DNA of 33,441 nucleotides from Flavobacteriales bacterium (GTDB lineage: Bacteria > Bacteroidota > Bacteroidia > Flavobacteriales_F > PHOS-HE28), in the NCBI GenBank assembly GCA_016705545.1, contig JADIYA010000023.1, positions 1 through 33,441 on the forward strand. Reading direction: 5' to 3'. The notes beneath the pieces are model-generated. The model did not search any database. It saw only the letters and a program-made list of their open reading frames with translations, and was not told the DNA's origin. Position 1 is the first letter of the stretch; the number at the start of each line of letters is the position of its first letter. Made by a program: the position numbers and the translations under genes. Below are positions 15,985 through 23,107 of the stretch, one piece after another.

Positions 15985-17090
15985 GGTTTCTTGTAATAGG
16001 ATGCAATGGGTCCGAACGGTCCGAATTTGTGCTGCTGCTCAGGGAAGGGGTCGGCGTATGGACCAAAGGGATGGTCCACGGGCTTCTTGCTGATGTCGGG
16101 CCAGTCGCCGGTGAGATCCCTTTCCGGGCGCGGCTGCGCGTTCACGTACGCGGCAACGTCCCAGGCTTCAGCATCCGTGAGCTGCGGAGACAGATATGTG
16201 GCGCCCTGCGGCATATTGGCCTTTACGTAGCCCGCGAATCGGCTGAGGCGGTAAAGACCTGCACCCTTGTTGTAGCTCAAAGGCCCCCATAGCGGCGGAT
16301 AGAGCGCAGTGACGCCATCGGCCTTCAGCATGCCTTGTCCGTCCTTGCCGTGGCACGAAACGCACTTGACTTCGAAGACCTGCTCGCCGCGTTGGGGATC
16401 GGCGGCGCGATCGAGGAAAGCCAGTTCCACGATGCCCGATCCCTTGGGCTTCTGGTCCCGCGCAATGCCGGTGCCCAACCATTCCATGTAGGCGATGATG
16501 GCGCGCATCTCGCGGCCGGTGCTGTCCAGCGCGGTTCCGTTCAGGCTGCGCTCCACGCAATCGTTCACGCGCTTCGCCACGGTCTCGAGCTTCCCGCTGC
16601 GCGCGCGGATCTTCGGATAGGTGCTCCAAACGGCGCCGTAGTTGTTGCCCCAGGGTTTGGTGCCTGCATCGAGGTGGCAGTTCTGGCAATTCAGCGCGTT
16701 CGTGTTCTGCATCACCGTTCCGTTCGGGCCGATGTAGTGCGCCGTGTTCGCGATCAGCTCGCGGCCGTAGCGGATCAGATTCTCGCGTTCGTCATCGAGG
16801 AAGGCAAGCCGCGTTGTGTCAGGACCGCTCCAAAAGCTATCCGGATCGAAAGTGGCTGCTTGCGGCAGTGGTTCGGGTGCAGGCGCCTTCGGGTCGAGGA
16901 TGTCGGAAGGAAGGAAGAACTGCGCGACCACGAGTGCGAGCAGCATCCAAGTGATGCGCTTGCTCCAGCTCAGGCCTCCCTTGCGCGCATGCCCGATGCG
17001 TTCCTGCAAGGTACCCAGCGCGTCATCGAGCACGTAGAGCACCACCAATACAAGGATGGTGGCGAGCAGGACGATCGCGGGCACGAGCAT
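15981..17090 (-). CDS. tsdA: Membrane-anchored TsdA-like dihaem cytochrome c (thiosulfate dehydrogenase)
   Basis: TsdA couples two thiosulfates into tetrathionate, or runs in reverse. The 369-residue protein has two N-terminal membrane helices (residues 3-21 and about 46-62), then two haem c sites: CQNCH (135-139) and CVSCH (243-247). The region after haem 1 (GNNYGAVWSTYPKIRARSGK, then RVNDCVERSLNG) matches the TsdA block whose Cys, here Cys178, is the axial thiolate ligand of the catalytic haem. After haem 2, YPPLWGPLSYNKGAGLYRL and ANMPQG (Met293) fit the second ligand region, and DVAAYVNAQPRPERD is also typical. Soluble TsdA lacks the membrane segments, so anchoring is a variation. It is translationally coupled to soxB and lies 10 bases after yeeE-b. 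Confidence 0.85.
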   Translation of the reverse strand: MLVPAIVLLATILVLVVLYVLDDALGTLQERIGHARKGGLSWSKRITWMLLALVVAQFFLPSDILDPKAPAPEPLPQAATFDPDSFWSGPDTTRLAFLDDERENLIRYGRELIANTAHYIGPNGTVMQNTNALNCQNCHLDAGTKPWGNNYGAVWSTYPKIRARSGKLETVAKRVNDCVERSLNGTALDSTGREMRAIIAYMEWLGTGIARDQKPKGSGIVELAFLDRAADPQRGEQVFEVKCVSCHGKDGQGMLKADGVTALYPPLWGPLSYNKGAGLYRLSRFAGYVKANMPQGATYLSPQLTDAEAWDVAAYVNAQPRPERDLTGDWPDISKKPVDHPFGPYADPFPEQQHKFGPFGPIASYYKKP

Positions 17091-17100
17091 GGCCGTGCGA

Positions 17101-17607
17101 TCAATGTGGCAGTTTCTCGCGCAACAGGCCGTAGACCCACGTGCCAGCCACGGCGCTCAAGAAGGTCACGATCACCACGCTGAAGCCGGATCCCATCTGC
17201 GCGAACAGCGGACCGGGGCATGCGCCGGTGATGGCCCAGCCAAGGCCGAAGAGCAGGCCGCCGATCACCTGGCCCTTGTTGAATTCCTTCTTCGGGATGT
17301 GGATCTCCTCGCCGTGGATGGTCCTTGCCTTGGTGCGCTTGATGAGCAGCACGCTGATGAGCCCGACGATCACCGCCGTGCCGATGACGCCGTACATGTG
17401 GAAGCTCTCGAAGCGGAACATCTCCTGGATGCGGAACCAGCTGATGATCTCAGCCTTCACGAAGACGATGCCGAAGAGGATGCCCCAGGCGCTGTATTTG
17501 AAGTTATGCCACCACGGGTGAACCAGCTCGCTCTCATTCACGCAGATCGAGTCGAGCTCGCGCTGCTGCAGGTCGGCGGTGGGTGCCTGTTGGAATTCGT
17601 TCTTCAT
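17101..17607 (-). CDS. YeeE/YedE sulfur transporter half, C-terminal type
   Basis: This 168-residue membrane protein has about four hydrophobic helices and the motif GLGWAITGACPGPLFAQMGSG (Cys130), which marks the second half of YeeE/YedE sulfur-import proteins such as TsuA. In TsuA conserved Cys residues relay thiosulfate through the membrane. The N-terminal 30 residues are polar and cytoplasmic. It starts 4 bases after its partner half at 17612-18175, so the two chains probably form one transporter. It belongs to the arsR-to-soxB operon. Confidence 0.88.
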   Translation of the reverse strand: MKNEFQQAPTADLQQRELDSICVNESELVHPWWHNFKYSAWGILFGIVFVKAEIISWFRIQEMFRFESFHMYGVIGTAVIVGLISVLLIKRTKARTIHGEEIHIPKKEFNKGQVIGGLLFGLGWAITGACPGPLFAQMGSGFSVVIVTFLSAVAGTWVYGLLREKLPH

Positions 17608-17611
17608 GGCT

Positions 17612-18175
17612 TCAGAGCGTCAAGAGGTAAGGGAGGATGAGCCAGGTCATGGCAATGCCGCCGACCATGAACATCACGGTGGCCACGAGGCTCGGCCATT
17701 GCATGCTGCTGAGGCCCATGATGGCGTGGCCGCTGGTGCAGCCGCCGGCGTAGCGCGTGCCGAAGCCCACCATGAATCCGCCGATCACGAAGAAGACCAG
17801 GCCGCGGAGCGTGAAGAGCTGGTCCCAGCTGAAGATCTCGGCAGGCAGCAGATGGCCAGTATCCGTGATGCCCTTGCTGGCGAGGTACTCGGCGGTCGGC
17901 TCGGCCAGCACCATCGGGTTCGGGTCGCTCAGGAATTGCGCGGCGATGAAAGCGCCCACCGCAATGCCGCCCACGAAGAAGAGGTTCCAGGCTTCCTTTT
18001 TCCAATCGTACTTGAAGAAGGAGATGTTCGCGGGCAAGCAAGCCGCGCACAAGTGGCGCAGTGAACTGCTGATGCCGAAGGTCTTGTTGCCCACGAGCAG
18101 CAGATAGGGCACGGTGAGGCCGATGAGGGCGCCTGCCACGTACCAGGGCCAGGGTTGTTTGATGATCTCCAGCAT
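17612..18175 (-). CDS. YeeE/YedE sulfur transporter half, N-terminal type
   Basis: This 187-residue membrane protein has about five hydrophobic helices. GFGTRYAGGCTSGHAIMGLS (Cys146) is the YeeE/YedE signature for the first half of the transporter. An additional HLCAACLPA pair (Cys43 and Cys46) lies near the first helices. Pairs of split YeeE genes next to a metallo-beta-lactamase/rhodanese gene are a recurring arrangement in sulfide-detoxification operons. The likely cargo is thiosulfate or another sulfane-sulfur compound; the direction of transport is not evident. Confidence 0.88.
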   Translation of the reverse strand: MLEIIKQPWPWYVAGALIGLTVPYLLLVGNKTFGISSSLRHLCAACLPANISFFKYDWKKEAWNLFFVGGIAVGAFIAAQFLSDPNPMVLAEPTAEYLASKGITDTGHLLPAEIFSWDQLFTLRGLVFFVIGGFMVGFGTRYAGGCTSGHAIMGLSSMQWPSLVATVMFMVGGIAMTWLILPYLLTL

Positions 18176-18196
18176 GGGAGTGGGCGATGGTTTGGG

Positions 18197-19609
18197 TTAC
18201 TTCTTCAGTGTGCTCGGGCAGACATAGTCCGTCACTTTCACATCCGTCTTCTTGATCGCGTTGAATCCTCCGCGCACCTCCACCAGGTTGTGATAACCCC
18301 GGGCTTTCAGCAGGCTGGCCGCTATCATGCTCCGGTAGCCGCCGGCGCAATGCACGTAGTTCGGTTCCTCTTTGCTGAATGCCGCGAGGTTCTGATTGAT
18401 GTACTGCAAAGAGGCATGCCACGCGCCGTCAACGTGCTCGGCTTCATACTCGCCGTCCTTGCGCACGTCCACCACGCGCAGTTTGTTCCCCTGGAAGCGC
18501 TTGGCGAATTCCTCCGCATCGATCCGCTCGATGGTGTCCACCTCCTTGCCGCTCGCCTTCCATGCGTTGATGCCGCCTTTCAGGAAGCCGAACACGTTGT
18601 CGTAGCCCACGCGGGCGAGGCGCGTCACCACTTCATCCTCCATGCCTTCGTCGATCACGAGGAGCAGGGCGTGCTTCACATCAGGGATCATGCTGCCCAC
18701 CCACGGAGCGAAATCGCCCTTGATGCCGATGTTGATGCTGCGCGGGATGAAGCCGTCCTTGAAGTCCTCAGCGTTGCGCGTATCGAGCACCAGTGCGCCT
18801 TCGGTCTCGGCCACCAGCTCGAATTGGTCGGGGGTAAGGGCGCGCATTCCGCGCTCCTTCACGCTGTCCACGCTCTCGATCACGCCTTTGTTCAAGGCCA
18901 CGTTCTGCGGGAAGTAGGCCGGGGGCGGAAGCAGGCCATCGGTCACTTCCTTGATGAACTGCTCCTTCGTGGCTGCCTTCAGTGCGTAGTTGTGCTGCTT
19001 CTGGTTGCCCAGCGTATCGAAGGTCTCCTTGCTCATGTTCTTGCCGCAAGCGCTGCCGGCACCGTGAGCCGGGTACACGATCACGTCATCGGGCAGGGGC
19101 ATGATCTTGTTGTGCAGGCTGTCGTAGAGGAAACCGGCGAGGTCCTCCTGCGTCAGTGTGCCCATCTTCTGCGCAAGGTCCGGACGGCCCACATCGCCGA
19201 TGAAGAGCGTATCGCCGCTGAAGATGGCGTGCGGCTTCCCGTTCTCATCCTTGAGCAAGTACGTGGTGCTCTCCATGGTATGACCGGGTGTGTGCAGCAC
19301 CGTGATGGTCACCTTGCCGACGTTCAGCACCTCTCCGTCGGTGGCGATGTGCGCATCGAACTGCGGATTCGCATTGGGTCCGTACACGACAGGCGCGCCG
19401 GTTTTCTTGCTGAGGTCGAGATGGCCGCTCACGAAGTCGGCGTGGAAGTGCGTCTCCAGCACGTACTTGATCTTGGCGCCGCTCTGCCTCGCGCGCTCGA
19501 GATACGGTTGCGTTTCGCGCAGCGGGTCGATGATCACGGCCTCGCCGTTGCTCTCGATGTAGTAGGCGCCCTGTGCGAGGCAGCCGGTGTAGATCTGTTC
19601 GATTTTCAT
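18197..19609 (-). CDS. Metallo-beta-lactamase persulfide dioxygenase-like protein with two rhodanese domains
   Basis: The 470-residue protein combines an ETHE1-type metallo-beta-lactamase domain (residues 1-240) with two rhodanese domains. Iron ligands are visible in THFHADFVSGH (His54, His56, Asp58), TPGH (His110), FSGDTLFIGD (Asp133) and PAHGAGS (His182). The first rhodanese domain (about 255-355) has LLLVIDEGMEDE where the active loop should be and no Cys, so it is inactive. The second (about 360-460) has HCAGGYRS with Cys421. Known relatives oxidise glutathione persulfide to sulfite, sometimes with the rhodanese forming thiosulfate. It corresponds to the BLH protein of BigR operons. It has no signal peptide and is cytoplasmic. 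Confidence 0.92.
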   Translation of the reverse strand: MKIEQIYTGCLAQGAYYIESNGEAVIIDPLRETQPYLERARQSGAKIKYVLETHFHADFVSGHLDLSKKTGAPVVYGPNANPQFDAHIATDGEVLNVGKVTITVLHTPGHTMESTTYLLKDENGKPHAIFSGDTLFIGDVGRPDLAQKMGTLTQEDLAGFLYDSLHNKIMPLPDDVIVYPAHGAGSACGKNMSKETFDTLGNQKQHNYALKAATKEQFIKEVTDGLLPPPAYFPQNVALNKGVIESVDSVKERGMRALTPDQFELVAETEGALVLDTRNAEDFKDGFIPRSINIGIKGDFAPWVGSMIPDVKHALLLVIDEGMEDEVVTRLARVGYDNVFGFLKGGINAWKASGKEVDTIERIDAEEFAKRFQGNKLRVVDVRKDGEYEAEHVDGAWHASLQYINQNLAAFSKEEPNYVHCAGGYRSMIAASLLKARGYHNLVEVRGGFNAIKKTDVKVTDYVCPSTLKK

Positions 19610-19652
19610 TTTCTGGGGAGTTGCTGGGGCACGTCATAACGCGCCCGTACGG

Positions 19653-20468
19653 TTAGCTGAGCTTTGAAAGTTCCTTTCCGATGATGTACACGCCCATCAC
19701 GAGCACGAACCATCCGAAGGCGGGCTTGAGTTTCTCATTGGCGATGCGTTTGCTAAGGGCGCTGCCTAACAGGATGCCGACAATGGCCACCGCGCTGAAG
19801 ATCCCGAGGAAGCCCCAATCGATGAACTCATCGCCCTTGAGATCGCCGGTGAATCCGATCAGTGATTTGGCTGCGATGATGATCAGTGAAGTGCCCACCG
19901 CTTTCTTCATGGGGAGTTTGGCGAGCAATACCAGCGCAGGAATGATCAAGAAGCCCCCACCCGCACCAACGATCCCGGTAACGGTGCCCACCACCGCACC
20001 TTCGCCCAGGATCATGGGGTAGTTGAATTTGAGCGCTTCGGCAGCCGGTTCGTTGGGCCCCAGAGGCAGCTTGGGTTTCTTGATGCTGTACGCGGCAGCC
20101 ACCATGATCAATGCGAAGAAGACGAGGATGCCGAGCGGCTTGCTCACGGCCGTTGCGCCGATACTGAATAGCGGGTCGGGCAGCGCGGGCACGAGCCACG
20201 CCCTGGTGGCGAACACCGCCGCGATGCTGGGTATGCCGAATACCACAGCCGTGCGCCAGTGGATGTTGCCGAGGCGCATATGGCTGAAGCTCCCGATCAG
20301 GCTGGTGAAGCCCACAATGAACAACGAGTAGGCCGTGGCCAGTACAGCATCGATGTGGAAGAGGTAAAAGAGGATGGGCACGGTGAGGATGCTGCCGCCA
20401 CCGCCGATGAGGCCGAGGGACAGGCCCATGATGATCGCGCCGATGTAGCCGAGGATCTCCATGCTCAT
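19653..20468 (-). CDS. TauE/SafE family sulfite/sulfonate exporter
   Basis: This 271-residue protein has about eight membrane helices and two copies of the family Gly-rich motif: GLSLGLIGGGGSILTVPIL near the N-terminus and GTVTGIVGAGGGFLIIPAL in the middle. The family moves sulfur-containing anions such as sulfite or sulfoacetate. The start at ATG 20468 (MSMEILGYIG) overlaps the arsR stop by 4 bases, favouring it over an upstream in-frame ATG. In BigR-type operons a TauE/SafE (DUF81) protein is proposed to export sulfite made by the persulfide dioxygenase, and the gene order here fits that role. Confidence 0.9.
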   Translation of the reverse strand: MSMEILGYIGAIIMGLSLGLIGGGGSILTVPILFYLFHIDAVLATAYSLFIVGFTSLIGSFSHMRLGNIHWRTAVVFGIPSIAAVFATRAWLVPALPDPLFSIGATAVSKPLGILVFFALIMVAAAYSIKKPKLPLGPNEPAAEALKFNYPMILGEGAVVGTVTGIVGAGGGFLIIPALVLLAKLPMKKAVGTSLIIIAAKSLIGFTGDLKGDEFIDWGFLGIFSAVAIVGILLGSALSKRIANEKLKPAFGWFVLVMGVYIIGKELSKLS

Positions 20469-20791
20469 AGTTGCTCGCAACAGTTCTCCAGGCACGAAAC
20501 GATCTTCATGAACTCCGTGAGCTTCAGGCTCCAGTAGGTGTACTTGCCTTCTTTCTCACAGGAGAGCAGGCCTTTGTCGCGCATCAGGGTGAGATGCTGG
20601 CTGAGTATCGCCTGCTCAATTCCGAGGATTCCCTCGAGCTCGCGGTTGCAAAGCCGGGCGTGTTGGCTCAGGGCATCCAGGATGTCGAGCCGTTGCGGAT
20701 GGGCCGATGCCCTGAGCAATTCGCTGGCGCGAACAAGTTTCTCGGGCCCGACCCGCTCGTGCAGGCTCTCGGTGGTGATGATCGCGGTCAT
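20465..20791 (-). CDS. ArsR/SmtB family transcriptional regulator, possibly a persulfide sensor
   Basis: The 108-residue protein is a winged-helix ArsR repressor. ASAHPQRLDILDALSQHARL is the first helical part, ELEGILGIEQAILSQHLTLMRDKGLL holds the recognition helix, and CEKEGKYTYWSL is the wing. Cys48, Cys78, Cys100, Cys104 and Cys105 are available, with the last three in the C-terminal helix (IVSCLENCCEQL). In BigR and SqrR a disulfide or tetrasulfide between a helix-2 Cys and a C-terminal Cys relieves repression, so a Cys48 to Cys100/104 pair is a reasonable guess. It is the first gene of the long sulfur operon and probably controls its own promoter. A metal-sensing role cannot be excluded. 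Confidence 0.88.
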   Translation of the reverse strand: MTAIITTESLHERVGPEKLVRASELLRASAHPQRLDILDALSQHARLCNRELEGILGIEQAILSQHLTLMRDKGLLSCEKEGKYTYWSLKLTEFMKIVSCLENCCEQL

Positions 20792-20799
20792 GGACGGCG

Positions 20800-20807
20800 C
20801 AAACGTA
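20800..20807 (-). promoter_or_regulatory. -7 box of the arsR-soxB operon
   Basis: TACGTTTG on the minus strand is an exact TAnnTTTG match followed by CGCC. It lies 8 bases before the arsR ATG, so the transcript would be nearly leaderless. No -33 TTG is found at the usual distance, as expected of an activator-dependent promoter. Confidence 0.6.
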
Positions 20808-20822
20808 TAGCAATGCCACTAT
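20807..20822. promoter_or_regulatory. Possible ArsR operator
   Basis: ATAG-N8-CTAT (20807-20822) is a short imperfect palindrome that touches the -7 box and lies between it and the Crp/Fnr-type site. ArsR-family repressors often bind ATA-N-TAT palindromes overlapping their own promoter. Support is positional only. Confidence 0.35.
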
Positions 20823-20829
20823 GTGAATC

Positions 20830-20845
20830 GGTGAGTTTGCTCACC
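20830..20845. promoter_or_regulatory. Crp/Fnr-type operator before the arsR-soxB operon
   Basis: GGTGAGTTTGCTCACC is a perfect palindrome containing the GTGA-N6-TCAC core. It is centred 34 bp upstream of the arsR -7 box, the same distance as at the other two sulfur operons. It lies in the 72-base gap between the RNase D gene and arsR. Confidence 0.6.
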
Positions 20846-20863
20846 AAAGCGAACGCGCCTGAT

Positions 20864-21988
20864 CTAAAGGGCCTTGAGCAGGTCCGCGCCGAAGTGCTGC
20901 ATTTGATAGCGCCGCATGCCGGGCACCGCTGCCAGGGCGGCGATGTCACCCGGCAGGGTCCGGGCAATATCGGCGAGCATCTGGTTGCTGGCCACGATGC
21001 CCATGCGCAGGTCGTGCTCCTGGGTAAGCCGATCGCGCACTTGTTTCAGGCGCTTGAGTCGATCATCATAATCGGGATCCCGGGGCCATCGCTTGCCTCT
21101 GGGCACCTGAGGCCATTGGTCCTTCGGAAGCTCTAGCGCGTGCTTCACGACCTCCAAGAGATCCTTCCCGTGGCGCTGCAGCAACCGATCGCCGATGCCC
21201 TTGCGGGCGCTCAGCTCTTTCATCGATTTCGGTGGGTCGGTGGCCAAGGCAAGCAAGGCCTCGTTGCCCATCACCATGAACGGTGCACGGTCCATCCGCT
21301 CGGCAATGCGCTCGCGCAAGGCATGCACCTCCCGGAGGATCGCCAGCTGCTGGGGCTTCAGCAGCTTGGCGGTCTTGATCCGCAGGAATCCGGGCTCGTC
21401 ATCCACAGGCAGGTTGAATGGCGCATCGGTGAGCAGGCCGAATTCCTCCACGGCCCAATCCCATCGGTTCTTGGCAACCAGCTTCTCCTTGAGGATGTCG
21501 CGCAGCGCGATCAAGTGGCTGGTATCGCCGGCTGCATAGCTGAGCATGTCGGCCGGCAGCGGGCGCTTGCTCCAATCAGCCTTCTGGAACTTCTTGTCCA
21601 CCTGCACGCCCTGGTACTTCAGCAGAAGCGAGGCCAAGCCGATCTCCGGCTCGTTGATGAGCTCAGCGGCTACGAGCGTATCGAAGACGTTCTCGACACG
21701 GATGCCATGGTACTTGGCCAGGATGCGCAGGTCGTAGTCGGCATCATGGATCACCACCTCCATGGCCTTGTCCGATAGCAGCTGGCCCAATGGCCGCAAG
21801 TCCGGAAGCGCCAGGGGATCAACCAGGAAGGTGCGGTCGCGTGTGCTGAGCTGCACGAGGCAAACCTGCTCCTTGAAGCGGTGGAAACTGCTCGCTTCCG
21901 TATCGAGTGCGATGATCTCAGCGCGGCCCAATTCCGCGGCGCGGGCGGCCAGTGCTGCTTGCGCGGTGATGAGTTCGTAGCTGGCCAC
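20864..21988 (-). CDS. rnd: Ribonuclease D-like 3'-5' exonuclease
   Basis: RNase D trims the 3' ends of tRNA precursors and other small RNAs. The 374-residue protein has the DEDDy exonuclease motifs: IIALDTEASSFHRF (Asp and Glu), VVIHDADYDLRILAKYHG (Asp) and MLSYAAGDTSHLIALRDIL (Tyr and Asp). An HRDC domain follows (about residues 205-290, with RIAERMDRAPFMVMGNEALL and KGIGDRLLQRHG). The length matches E. coli RNase D (about 375). It lies 27 bases after the guanylyltransferase gene and is probably cotranscribed with it. Confidence 0.92.
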   Translation of the reverse strand: MASYELITAQAALAARAAELGRAEIIALDTEASSFHRFKEQVCLVQLSTRDRTFLVDPLALPDLRPLGQLLSDKAMEVVIHDADYDLRILAKYHGIRVENVFDTLVAAELINEPEIGLASLLLKYQGVQVDKKFQKADWSKRPLPADMLSYAAGDTSHLIALRDILKEKLVAKNRWDWAVEEFGLLTDAPFNLPVDDEPGFLRIKTAKLLKPQQLAILREVHALRERIAERMDRAPFMVMGNEALLALATDPPKSMKELSARKGIGDRLLQRHGKDLLEVVKHALELPKDQWPQVPRGKRWPRDPDYDDRLKRLKQVRDRLTQEHDLRMGIVASNQMLADIARTLPGDIAALAAVPGMRRYQMQHFGADLLKAL

Positions 21989-22015
21989 GGGCGTTCGCGA
22001 GGCGTTTCGAAATGG

Positions 22016-23107
22016 TCAGATGTAGCGTTCGCCGCTCTCGGCCGTGAGCTCGTTCACGAATTGCTTGATCTGCTGCTCGTCGCGCTTGCGGCATACCAGG
22101 AGCGCGTCGTTCGTGCTCACCACGATGCAGTCCTCAAGGCCTTGCAGCACCAGCAGGCGATCGTCGTGCGCGTGCACCACGTTGCCGCTGCATCCGTAGA
22201 GCTTCACCGTGCTCCCGATCGCGGCGTTGCCGGCTTCATCCTTCGGGAGGTGCGTATACAGGCTGCCCCAGGTGCCCAGGTCGCTCCATCCGAACTCGCT
22301 GGCCACAGTGAGCGCATTCTCGGCCTTCTCCATGATGCCGTAGTCGATGCTCTCGCTGGGGCACTCCGCATAGATCGATGCGATCGCTTCGGATTCTCGC
22401 GGCGTGCCGAAATCGGTGCGGCGGGCCTCGAAAAGAGCGCTCATCTCAGGCAGGTGGTCATGGAACGCCTTGTTGATGCTCTTGAGGCTCCAGATGAAGA
22501 TGCCGGCGTTCCAGAGGAAGTCGCCGCTCTCAACGAAGCGCAGGGCGGTGGCATGGTCGGGTTTCTCCGAAAAGGTCTTCACGGCTTTCACGCGCGGATG
22601 CACGGTGGACGCTCCTTCGGTGAACTGGATGTAGCCGTAGCCGGTATCGGGCCGGCTGGGCATGATGCCAAGGGTGACAAGGCAATCGCTTGCACCGGCC
22701 TGCTGCACGGCCATCCGTATCGTGTCGTGGAAAGCTCCTTCCTTCAATACCAGATGGTCACTGGGCGCCACGATGATCCGCGCTTCGGGGTCCCGAGCGC
22801 CGATCACGGCATTGGCATAGGCTACGCACGGAGCCGTGTTGCGCCGCTGCGGCTCTTCCAGGATCTGCCACGACTTCAGCTCGGGCAATTGCTCACGCAC
22901 GATGGTGGCGTAGCGCGCATTCGTCACCACCAGGATCCGCTCGCTTCCGCAGAGCGGCAGGAACCGGTCGTAGGTCTGCTGAAGGAGCGTGCGCCCCAAT
23001 CCGAGGAAGTCGAGGAACTGCTTGGGATAGGCCGTGCGGCTCATGGGCCAGAAACGGCTTCCGACGCCGCCGGCCATGATCACGCACCAGGAATGCTCAG
23101 GAGTCAT
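22016..23107 (-). CDS. manC: Mannose-1-phosphate guanylyltransferase
   Basis: This enzyme makes GDP-mannose from GTP and mannose-1-phosphate for glycans. The 363-residue protein has the nucleotidyltransferase signature VIMAGGVGSRFWPMSRTAYPKQF at the N-terminus, APSDHLVLKEGAF for metal binding, DTGYGYIQF and the sugar-binding FSEKPDHATA, then FLWNAGIFIWSLKSI and DYGIMEKAENA. It ends without the C-terminal phosphomannose isomerase domain found in the longer bifunctional forms, as is common in Bacteroidota. Its start overlaps the SprT-like gene by 11 bases. Confidence 0.93.
   Translation of the reverse strand: MTPEHSWCVIMAGGVGSRFWPMSRTAYPKQFLDFLGLGRTLLQQTYDRFLPLCGSERILVVTNARYATIVREQLPELKSWQILEEPQRRNTAPCVAYANAVIGARDPEARIIVAPSDHLVLKEGAFHDTIRMAVQQAGASDCLVTLGIMPSRPDTGYGYIQFTEGASTVHPRVKAVKTFSEKPDHATALRFVESGDFLWNAGIFIWSLKSINKAFHDHLPEMSALFEARRTDFGTPRESEAIASIYAECPSESIDYGIMEKAENALTVASEFGWSDLGTWGSLYTHLPKDEAGNAAIGSTVKLYGCSGNVVHAHDDRLLVLQGLEDCIVVSTNDALLVCRKRDEQQIKQFVNELTAESGERYI

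Noticed and set aside
20830..20845. Hairpin GGTGAG-TTTG-CTCACC as a terminator for the RNase D gene
   Set aside because: The stem is only 6 bp, no T-tract follows on the minus strand, and its position relative to the arsR -7 box fits a regulator site better.
22044..22057. GTGA-N6-TCAC palindrome
   Set aside because: It lies inside the manC coding region near its 3' end, far from any start, so it is taken as a chance match.
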